Below, one piece after another: positions 27,132-33,532 of a DNA stretch of 41,008 nt. Both the position numbers and the translations under genes were made by a program. This stretch comes from Chitinophaga pinensis (GTDB lineage Bacteria; Bacteroidota; Bacteroidia; Chitinophagales; Chitinophagaceae): assembly GCA_945874755.1 (NCBI GenBank), contig CAMCHR010000013.1, forward strand, positions 1 to 41,008, given 5' to 3'. Position 1 is the stretch's first letter; each line of letters opens with the position of its first letter. The notes under the pieces are model-generated. The model was not told the origin of the DNA, did no database searches, and was given only the letters and a program-made list of their open reading frames with translations.

Positions 27132-28325
27132 CTACAAAGGAGTTGCATCAATCGTTTTATCTACTCTTTTTGTACCTGCGTATAATTCATACTCCAATAA
27201 CCTGCAATCAATTGTTGCATTAAAGAACTCTATTCGACGACTTGGTTTCAAACGAATCTTTTTAGCCAATTCTAAATTGCCTGTAAATATATATCCTGTC
27301 ATCCCTTTACACTTGTTTTTCATGTAATCACCCATACGCGCATAAGTGGCTTCCAATTCAACTTCCTCTCCTAGTCTGTCACCATATTCAGGATTAATCA
27401 TTAGAATTGAACCTTCTTCTGGTTCAGGCATTTTGGTCGCTTCAAAATCGCATACCTGAAAATCAATTAAGTCTTCTACGCCAGCAACAGATGCATTTAT
27501 TTTAGCAATCTTAATAGCATCTTTACTGATATCAGAAGCAATGATGACTAAATTAGGTAAATGCCTTACTTGTTCTTCTATGATAGTGCGTTCTTTTTCA
27601 TACACCGTTTTATCATAACCTATGATATGCATAAAAGCATAATTATTTCTAAATAAACCAGGGGCTCTTTTGGTAGCAATCAATGCGGCTTCAATTGCTA
27701 AAGTGCCAGAACCACACATTGGATTTACAAATGCGCCAAACTTATTCCATTTAGTAGACAATATAGTTGCAGCTGCCAATGCTTCTAACATGGGTGCTCT
27801 GCCAGGTAATTTTCGATAGCCATGACGCGCTAAAGAATCTCCAGAAGTATCTAAGAAAATTTCTGCTTCATCATTTTTCCAAAATAAATACACCACTGCT
27901 CCAGCTAATTCAGCACCTGTGGAAGGACGCTTTCCACTTACTTCTCGCATTCTATCTACCACCGCATCTTTCACTCTAAGGTTGGCAAATAAATTGGTAG
28001 AAATCGTATCATTGAAAACATTGCTGATCACCGAAAAATAACCATTAGGCTCAATCATCTTTTCCCATGGGATGGTTACTAAATTTTTATATAATTCATC
28101 TGGGTCATTACAAATAAATGTCTTTAAAGAATACATCACCTGACTTGCACAACGTAGGTTTAAATTTAGACGGATACAATCATTCACGGTACCTGTTAAT
28201 TCCACTCCTGTTTGAAATACTCGGTCTACATCAAAACCTAAACCAATCACTTCGGATCTTAAAGCTGGGGCCAACCATTTATTACAGGTAATGATAATTT
28301 TATTGCGGGTGTTGAATGCTTGCAT
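27132..28325 (-). CDS. THUMP-domain class I RNA guanine-N2 methyltransferase
   Basis: A 397-residue protein with an N-terminal ferredoxin-like/THUMP RNA-binding region (about 1-165) and a C-terminal Rossmann methyltransferase. It resembles the RlmL half of E. coli RlmKL (YcbY), which makes N2-methylguanosine in 23S rRNA. Visible motifs are FVNPMCGSGTLAIEAALIA, the SAM-binding site, and ILMINPEYGDRLG, the NPxY catalytic motif of N-methyltransferases. The exact rRNA or tRNA target is not known for this phylum. The gene is convergent with NamZ (13 nt gap) and divergent from the FkbM gene. Confidence 0.9.
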   Translation of the reverse strand: MQAFNTRNKIIITCNKWLAPALRSEVIGLGFDVDRVFQTGVELTGTVNDCIRLNLNLRCASQVMYSLKTFICNDPDELYKNLVTIPWEKMIEPNGYFSVISNVFNDTISTNLFANLRVKDAVVDRMREVSGKRPSTGAELAGAVVYLFWKNDEAEIFLDTSGDSLARHGYRKLPGRAPMLEALAAATILSTKWNKFGAFVNPMCGSGTLAIEAALIATKRAPGLFRNNYAFMHIIGYDKTVYEKERTIIEEQVRHLPNLVIIASDISKDAIKIAKINASVAGVEDLIDFQVCDFEATKMPEPEEGSILMINPEYGDRLGEEVELEATYARMGDYMKNKCKGMTGYIFTGNLELAKKIRLKPSRRIEFFNATIDCRLLEYELYAGTKRVDKTIDATPL

Positions 28326-28414
28326 AATGTAAAATTAAGTAAACTGTAACTGTAATAAACATATTAGCAATTTTTATTTATTGTTTTTTTGTATATTTAA
28401 CAAAATTTGTTTCA

Positions 28415-29158
28415 ATGTTTAGAAAAATATACAATTATTATAGTAATGTAATTTTAAAAGGGAATGTACTGCCTTTTTATTATCAATTTTTAAGAAGTAC
28501 TTTTAAACTTTTTGGAATATTCGCAAAAGCATCCCTTTCCCAATCATCAGAAGACGTCATTATTGAAAAAATACTTAAAGATGCCAAAAAAAATAAAGGC
28601 ATCTTTGTCGATGTTGGCTGTAACCATCCTATTGATTACAATAACACTTATCTATTATATTTAAGAGGTAAAAGAGGAATCAATATTGATGGAAATGGAG
28701 ATTTAATTAAACTATATAGTACGTATAGAAAAAATGACACGAATCTAAATTATTTGATATCAGATAAAGAAGAGGATGTTATTTTTAACCTTTCTAATAA
28801 AGATAAAATTTCAACAATTCATTTTGATGAAGTTGATAATGCAAATGAAAAACACTTTCCTGCTCATCTTAGAACTAAAATGACTACAAAAACGCTTAAT
28901 TCCGTATTAGAAGAACATCATATTGAAGGGGCTGGGAAAATTGATTTACTATGTATTGATGTTGAAAACCATGATTTTGAAGTTATTAGCTCGATTGATT
29001 TAAATAAATACCAACCATATTTAGTAGTCATTGAAATATTAGACTTAGACATAAATAACCCAACATCAAATAAAACCTATAACCTGTTACATCAAAATGG
29101 GTATAAACTCGAGCACTTTGTATTTAGCAATGGCTTTTTTATAAGAGCACAAGCCTAA
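28415..29158 (+). CDS. FkbM family SAM-dependent methyltransferase
   Basis: A 247-residue protein of the FkbM (Methyltransf_21) family. The SAM-binding glycine region is FVDVGCNHPID (from residue 64), and LLCIDVENHDFEVI is the later conserved strand with an acidic pair. Members O-methylate sugars, polyketides or other small molecules. No glycan or natural-product genes are next to it, so the substrate is unknown. By eye it is more A+T and lysine rich than its neighbours, and it sits alone before tRNA-Val, features that could indicate acquisition by transfer. A strong hairpin terminator follows at 29193. Confidence 0.88.
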   Translation: MFRKIYNYYSNVILKGNVLPFYYQFLRSTFKLFGIFAKASLSQSSEDVIIEKILKDAKKNKGIFVDVGCNHPIDYNNTYLLYLRGKRGINIDGNGDLIKLYSTYRKNDTNLNYLISDKEEDVIFNLSNKDKISTIHFDEVDNANEKHFPAHLRTKMTTKTLNSVLEEHHIEGAGKIDLLCIDVENHDFEVISSIDLNKYQPYLVVIEILDLDINNPTSNKTYNLLHQNGYKLEHFVFSNGFFIRAQA

Positions 29159-29192
29159 TCTTAAATTACTAGTTTATAAACGGACTAAACAT

Positions 29193-29227
29193 AAAAAAAG
29201 CCTTTCAATTATAGAAAGGCTTTTTTT
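29193..29227. terminator. strong bidirectional terminator
   Basis: A 14-bp perfect stem, AAAAAAAGCCTTTC with GAAAGGCTTTTTTT, and a 7-nt loop. Runs of A and T on either side suit termination of both the FkbM transcript (+) and the tRNA-Val transcript (-). Confidence 0.93.
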
Positions 29228-29232
29228 CTTTG

Positions 29233-29307
29233 TGGGAGCACACGGGCTCGAACCGCGGACCCTCTCGGTGTAAACGAGATGCTCTAAACCAACTGAGCTA
29301 TGCTCCC
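29233..29307 (-). tRNA. tRNA-Val (anticodon TAC)
   Basis: A 75-nt cloverleaf on the minus strand: acceptor GGGAGCA with TGCTCCC, D arm TAGCTCAGTTGGTTTAGAGC, anticodon stem TCTCG/CGAGA around loop TTTACAC giving anticodon TAC, and T arm with GGTTCGAGCC. The CCA end is not encoded; the discriminator A is followed by CAAAG. Confidence 0.96.
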
Positions 29308-29316
29308 TAAGGGGTG

Positions 29317-29348
29317 CAAAAATAAGGGGGTATTATCAAATTCCCAAA
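29317..29348 (-). promoter_or_regulatory. promoter of tRNA-Val
   Basis: On the minus strand, TTTG (29348-29345), a 20-nt spacer and TATTTTTG (29324-29317) match the Bacteroidota consensus; the tRNA begins 9 nt further on. Confidence 0.75.
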
Positions 29349-29359
29349 AAAAAGGTAAA

Positions 29360-29650
29360 CTAATTTAATTGTACAGCGGGAAGCCTATTGGACTGGCTAT
29401 CATAGACAAATAACTCCACAATTTCCATGCTCCAGTATTTATATAAAGGAGATGCTTTTAATACTTCCTCTACATCCACCTTTGAATTGGCGTTAATCAC
29501 AATCCAAGATTGTTGGGTCTCCATACTTACCGTATAGGTTTCTATGACACCTTTATTTAAAAGATAGTTGATATAAGTTCTATGAGGAGGAACCAAAGAC
29601 ATAAACGCTTCGTCCATGTCAAATGATATGATTGCTTGATATTTTTTCAT
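29360..29650 (-). CDS. small YCII/muconolactone isomerase-like ferredoxin-fold protein
   Basis: A 96-residue protein with the beta-alpha-beta pattern of small dimeric alpha/beta-barrel proteins (KYQAIISFD, then the helix FMSLVPPHRTYINYLLNKGVI, then WIVINAN and EEVLKASPLYKYWSMEIVEL). The helix followed by SPLYKYWSMEIV recalls muconolactone-isomerase or YCII-like proteins of unknown function common in Bacteroidota. No catalytic residue can be named with confidence. It lies just upstream of the tRNA-Val promoter and about 98 nt from the YCF48-like gene; both are on the minus strand but probably separate. Confidence 0.72.
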   Translation of the reverse strand: MKKYQAIISFDMDEAFMSLVPPHRTYINYLLNKGVIETYTVSMETQQSWIVINANSKVDVEEVLKASPLYKYWSMEIVELFVYDSQSNRLPAVQLN

Positions 29651-29748
29651 CCTACTCTAAGTTACAAAAAGTCTTCAAATTTCAATTATAAGAAACCTAC
29701 TATTTCTAATAATTTTTTTAATGTCTAAAATAACTTATCTCTATTCAA

Positions 29749-30795
29749 TTATAATTCAACAAAACTGATCCTTCCACCTAAGCCAGCTAAATAAGCACCT
29801 CTTTTTGTTGGATGTTTTTTGACAATATGAAAAGAGGTATCACTGATTTTTTCCCAAGAAACACCTTTGTCTTTTGATAGATCCACCCCAGAAGTGCCGC
29901 AAGTCATTAAACGATTATTATCTATAAATTCTACACAGGATTTATATCCATTCGGATTTGATACATTTATTTTTTTCCAAATAATTTGCTTTTTAGATAA
30001 ATAATTTAAGTCTGAATTTGGAGTTTGGAATAATTGATATCCCACTATATTTTGCGTTGCAATTTTATCATTTGCAAAATCACCCCCTACAATTACGACC
30101 CTATTGCCATTAGGTGATATAGCAATACTATTCGCACCTGTGGAACTTGTTCCTTGAAGTAATGGCAATGCTTCTGCTACCCCATTCTTCCATAGTCTAC
30201 TACTCAAACCTCCTGTTACAAATACAAGTGCTTCCCCGATATGAATTAAATTTGAATTACTAGATGCAAAAAATGCTTCTCCATTATTTAAATCCGATTT
30301 AAAATAATCATTGGGCATTTGAACCCAAGTCACCCCTTTGTTATTTGTGGTCAAAATAAATAAATGGCCCTCAATTGGATCCCCAATGACTGTCCCATTG
30401 TTTTTATCGCTAAAATGTATGGCATCGAGGAACATTGATGTGTCATTATTTTCATACACTTTATCCCAAGAAGCACCACCATCAATGGTTTTTAAAATAA
30501 TAGCAGGGGCAGCCACTGCAACAATAATGGCTTCTTGATCGTTCCAAGCATGCATGGCTCTAAAATCTCTTTTTTCATACCCTTTTACCTGCATCCATTC
30601 AAATGTGACACCCTCATTGCTAGATTTTGCCACCATTCCTTTTGATCCACTAGCCCAAATTACTTTTTCAGAAGGCACTGATAGCGCTCTAATACTCACT
30701 CCTTTTTGCGCTGTTAATTCCTTGATTTGATATTGTGCAGACAAACCCGAACAGATGAATAAAGCACAGATAAAAAAGATTTTTGAAATAGACAT
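29749..30795 (-). CDS. secreted YCF48-like beta-propeller protein
   Basis: A 348-residue exported protein. It begins with a signal peptide (MSISKIFFICALFICSGLSAQ in outline, cleavage after SAQ) and then shows repeated BNR/YCF48-type blades such as ILKTIDGGASWDKVY, LTTNNKGVTWVQM, VDLSKDKGVSWEKIS. Proteins of this kind in Bacteroidota are often called oxidoreductases or photosystem assembly-like proteins, but no enzymatic activity is shown and phototrophy is not implied. It is likely a periplasmic or surface binding propeller. It is divergent from tcdA with only 33 nt between the two starts. Confidence 0.82.
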   Translation of the reverse strand: MSISKIFFICALFICSGLSAQYQIKELTAQKGVSIRALSVPSEKVIWASGSKGMVAKSSNEGVTFEWMQVKGYEKRDFRAMHAWNDQEAIIVAVAAPAIILKTIDGGASWDKVYENNDTSMFLDAIHFSDKNNGTVIGDPIEGHLFILTTNNKGVTWVQMPNDYFKSDLNNGEAFFASSNSNLIHIGEALVFVTGGLSSRLWKNGVAEALPLLQGTSSTGANSIAISPNGNRVVIVGGDFANDKIATQNIVGYQLFQTPNSDLNYLSKKQIIWKKINVSNPNGYKSCVEFIDNNRLMTCGTSGVDLSKDKGVSWEKISDTSFHIVKKHPTKRGAYLAGLGGRISFVEL

Positions 30796-30828
30796 GGTTT
30801 TATGATTTTTGCAGGATAAAGATACAAT

Positions 30829-31556
30829 ATGATACCTTATTGGATGAGTAGAACTGAACTAATGTTGGGACAAGAAAAACTGTCCTCCTTAATGGGGAAA
30901 AATGTCTTAATTATTGGACTCGGTGGTGTTGGAGGCATTTGTGCGGAAATGATAGCAAGGGCTGGGGAGTAGGCAAAATGACCATTGTAGACAATGACAA
31001 TATAGACTTAAGTAATATCAATCGACAAATACCCGCTTTACATTCAACAGCTGGTCAATCAAAAGCACAAGTGCTAGGAGCTAGATTAAAAGACATCAAT
31101 CCTGCATTAGACTTAACCATTTTAGAAATTTTTATTAAAGATGATTTAACCAAAGAATTATTGGATAGCACAAAATGGGATTATGTGGTAGATTGTATAG
31201 ATACTTTGTCTGCTAAGACTTTCTTGATTAAGGGTTGCATAGACCGTAATTTGCCTATTGTAAGTTCTATGGGTGCAGGTGGAAAAGTGGATCCAAGTCA
31301 AATCAAAGTGACCGATATCTCCAAAACCTATATTTGTAATCTTGCAAAATATGTTAGAAAAAGATTACAATCTATGGGCATTAAAAAAGGATTAAAAGTG
31401 GTTTTTAGCCCGGAGAAGGCAGACCAGGATAAAATTATAGTGACCGAAAAAGCCTTTCCAAAAAAATCAATTATTGGCACACTAAGCTATATGCCTGCAA
31501 TTTTTGGCTGCACAGTGGCAAGTGTGGTGATTCAAGATTTGATGGTAAAGGATTGA
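30829..31556 (+). pseudogene. tcdA: tRNA threonylcarbamoyladenosine dehydratase TcdA, frameshifted
   Basis: Two overlapping frames together encode a TcdA/CsdL-type E1-like enzyme, which cyclises t6A37 of tRNAs in an ATP-dependent reaction. The first frame starts at ATG 30829 (MIPYWMSRTELMLGQEKL) and carries the nucleotide motif IIGLGGVGG, then reads ARAGE and stops at TAG 30970-30972. The second frame continues with VGKMTIVDNDN, NRQIPALHS, DCIDTLSAKTF and SSMGAGGKVDPSQIKVTD to 31556. Removing two bases (GA at 30967-30968) restores ARAGVGKMT and a 241-residue protein of full length. All other motifs are intact, so this is a recent mutation, a sequencing or assembly error, or less likely recoding. 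The C-terminal part alone would lack the ATP-binding loop. Confidence 0.88.
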
Positions 31557-31582
31557 TCTAGACCAATTTGGGTCAAATTTTC

Positions 31583-31613
31583 TTTGAAAAACGCTCAAAT
31601 TATCTTTATTTTG
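31583..31613 (+). promoter_or_regulatory. probable promoter of tRNA-Arg
   Basis: TTTG (31583-31586), a 20-nt spacer and TATTTTG (31607-31613; one base shorter than TAnnTTTG) precede the tRNA by 35 nt. Confidence 0.5.
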
Positions 31614-31648
31614 CAACCCCAACGCTATGTTTTAGACTTGGTATAGAT

Positions 31649-31722
31649 GGTTCGGTAGCTCAGCTGGATAGAGCGTCATCCTTCTAAGATGAGGGCCATT
31701 GGTTCGAATCCAATCCGAATCA
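31649..31722 (+). tRNA. tRNA-Arg (anticodon TCT)
   Basis: A 74-nt cloverleaf: acceptor GGTTCGG with CCGAATC (one G-T pair), D arm TAGCTCAGCTGGATAGAGC, anticodon stem TCATC/GATGA around loop CTTCTAA giving anticodon TCT, and T arm with GGTTCGAATCC. CCA is not encoded; the discriminator A is followed by CAAAG as in the tRNA-Val above. Confidence 0.96.
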
Positions 31723-31723
31723 C

Positions 31724-31754
31724 AAAGCCTCTCACGAAAGTGAGAGGCTTTTTT
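31724..31754 (+). terminator. tRNA-Arg terminator with GAAA tetraloop
   Basis: AAAGCCTCTCAC and GTGAGAGGCTTT form a 12-bp perfect stem closed by a GAAA tetraloop, ending in T6. It begins 2 nt after the tRNA. Confidence 0.93.
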
Positions 31755-31912
31755 AATGCGAGCAGCGTCAAGAGCTCACGAAGTGTATGGGGTGAGTGGA
31801 GGATTTGGTTGAAGCTTGCTTCAAAACAAAGACAACACTTAGACCATAACGAGCGAAGCGAGTGCTCTTGTAAGATAGCGAGTATTAAAAAAGCCAAAAG
31901 AATGCGAAGCAT
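31755..31912. repeat. gene-free, palindrome-rich stretch
   Basis: This non-coding stretch holds several small palindromes: TTGAAGC-TT-GCTTCAA at 31809-31824, GAGCGAAGCGAGTGCTC around 31850-31866, and AATGC-GAA-GCATT at 31901-31913. The last lies within an outer pair AAAGCC (31890-31895) and GGCTTT (31922-31927) that reaches into the first 59-bp repeat. Open frames across it have no protein-like character. I see no promoter or gene. Confidence 0.6.
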
Positions 31913-32078
31913 TTTTTGAAAGGCTTTAATGAAAGTCCCCAAAAGGATCACCGACCAACGGGAGGTAATCCTTTTTGAAAGGCTTTAATGAAAGTCCCTA
32001 AAAGGATCACCGACCAAAGGGAGGTAATCCTTTAATGAAAGTCCCCCAAAAGGATCACCGACCAACGGTAGGTAATCC
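31913..32078. repeat. 59-bp hairpin-bearing tandem repeat, 2 full and 1 partial copies
   Basis: Copies lie at 31913-31971 (59 bp), 31972-32030 (59 bp) and 32031-32078 (48 bp). Copies 1 and 2 differ at only two positions. Copy 3 lacks 12 bp between two CTTT words and has one extra C. Each copy contains the imperfect palindrome GGATCACC, an 11-nt loop and GGTAATCC, with flanking A and T runs, and full copies also have GGCTTTAATGAAAGTCC, a second small hairpin. No spacers separate the copies. With the stretch before it, this fills the only gene-free region longer than 300 bp. Confidence 0.92.
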
Positions 32079-32115
32079 TTTGGGTAGGACCTACAAATGA
32101 TGTAATTTAGAGGTT

Positions 32116-32787
32116 ATGGACGTTAAAATAGAAGACAGTTGGAAAAAAGCATTAGCGCCCCTTTTTGAGCGTCCCTATTTTACACAAATCACAGCACACC
32201 TCAAAACTGAGAAAGCCCTAAATAGAACAATTTATCCTAAGGGTAATCTCATCTTCAATGCATTTAATCAAACTCCCTTAGAACAAGTTAAAGTTATCAT
32301 TCTAGGTCAAGATCCTTACCATCAACCAGGACAAGCAATGGGTTTAAGCTTTTCTGTAACAGATGGCTGTAAAATCCCACCCTCCTTAATGAATATTTAC
32401 AAGGAATTGAATAAAGACGTTGGTATGTCAATTCCAACTAATGGAGATTTAACACATTGGGCAAAACAAGGGGTTTTACTACTCAATAGCGTTTTAACTG
32501 TAAGGGCAGATGAACCTGCAAGTCATAGTAAAATTGGATGGACAGCTTTTACCGATGATGTGATTAAATTATTATCCAATGAAAAGAAAGACTTAGTTTT
32601 TATTTTATGGGGTAATTTTGCAAGTCAGAAACAAATATTGATTGACGCAACAAAACACAAAATTTTAAAAGCAGCGCATCCTTCACCATTAAGTGCCTAC
32701 AATGGTTTTTTTGGATGCAAACATTTTAGTGCAACAAACCAATATTTAACACAAGTAAAAAAAGACCCTATAGATTGGACCATTTAA
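32116..32787 (+). CDS. ung: uracil-DNA glycosylase (family 1)
   Basis: A 223-residue cytosolic DNA-repair enzyme that removes uracil from DNA. The water-activating loop is GQDPYHQPGQAMGLSFSV with Asp66, and the DNA-intercalation and catalytic His loop is HPSPLSAYNGFFGCKHF. Length and motifs are those of family 1 Ung. The start ATG lies 38 nt after the last tandem repeat. A promoter-like pair, TTTG at 32079-32082 and TAATTTAG at 32103-32110, is close to the ATG, which would leave almost no leader. The acyltransferase gene begins 1 nt after its stop, indicating a two-gene operon. Confidence 0.97.
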   Translation: MDVKIEDSWKKALAPLFERPYFTQITAHLKTEKALNRTIYPKGNLIFNAFNQTPLEQVKVIILGQDPYHQPGQAMGLSFSVTDGCKIPPSLMNIYKELNKDVGMSIPTNGDLTHWAKQGVLLLNSVLTVRADEPASHSKIGWTAFTDDVIKLLSNEKKDLVFILWGNFASQKQILIDATKHKILKAAHPSPLSAYNGFFGCKHFSATNQYLTQVKKDPIDWTI

Positions 32788-32788
32788 A

Positions 32789-33532
32789 ATGAATAATAAA
32801 ATCAAATTATACATTGGAAGAATATTAGCCTTATACGCATTAGTTATTTTTACATCGACTATGTTTCTTTTTATATGGTTTTACCTAATCTGTTTCTTTT
32901 TGCCAGAACCGAATAAAACAAAATGGCACAGAACAATATCTAAATTATGGATGCGATTATTTTTGACTTTAGTGGGATGTCGTTTTACAGTTTCAGGCAA
33001 ACATCATTTTAACAATTTATCCTCAGCTATTGTAATTTGCAATCACAATAGCTTAATTGACGTACCAGTGAGTACACCATTTTTACCTAGAGCCAATAAA
33101 ACAATAGCTAAAAAAAGTTTTATTTATGTACCCTTATTTGGTTGGATTTATCAATTTGGATCTGTGATTGTAGACAGAAAAAATAATCAAAGCAGAAGTA
33201 CAAGTTTTGAAAAAATGAAGCGTGTTTTAGATAGCAGCTTAGACATGCTCATTTACCCAGAAGGCACTAGGAATAAAACTTCTGAGCCATTAAAATCATT
33301 TTATGATGGTGCATTTAAATTAGCAATTGAAACAAAAAAGCCTATCGTACCTGTAGTTTTGTTGAACACAAAAAAGATATTACCAGCTTACCCTATTATG
33401 TATTTTAAACCGGGTAAAATTCAAATGAATATATTAGCGCCAATCAATAGTGAAGGACATACTATACAATCTTTAAAACAATTGGCTTTTGATACAATGT
33501 CAGCACATTATAAAATGAATAATCCAGTTTAG
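32789..33532 (+). CDS. 1-acyl-sn-glycerol-3-phosphate acyltransferase (PlsC family)
   Basis: A 247-residue inner-membrane acyltransferase. A long N-terminal hydrophobic region (about residues 10-40) is followed by the catalytic motif NHNSLID, which is the HxxxxD block, and by the substrate-binding YPEGTRN block. Such enzymes add the second acyl chain in phosphatidic acid synthesis, although related proteins acylate other lipids, for example ornithine lipids. It follows ung by 1 nt with no evident functional tie. Its TAG stop overlaps the TAA of the convergent lptD gene by a few bases. Confidence 0.92.
   Translation: MNNKIKLYIGRILALYALVIFTSTMFLFIWFYLICFFLPEPNKTKWHRTISKLWMRLFLTLVGCRFTVSGKHHFNNLSSAIVICNHNSLIDVPVSTPFLPRANKTIAKKSFIYVPLFGWIYQFGSVIVDRKNNQSRSTSFEKMKRVLDSSLDMLIYPEGTRNKTSEPLKSFYDGAFKLAIETKKPIVPVVLLNTKKILPAYPIMYFKPGKIQMNILAPINSEGHTIQSLKQLAFDTMSAHYKMNNPV

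Noticed and set aside
30961..30978. Programmed -1 frameshift in tcdA
   Set aside because: No slippery heptamer or downstream structure is evident, and the product would carry an extra Glu in the conserved AGVG segment. An indel explains it better.
31676..31951. Open frames on both strands across tRNA-Arg and its 3' flank
   Set aside because: They are read through the tRNA and its terminator (for example the peptide end RIGFEPMALILEG comes from the T arm). They have no protein-like composition or promoter.
31913..32078. Possible CRISPR array
   Set aside because: The 59-bp units are directly adjacent with no unique spacers, and there are no cas genes.
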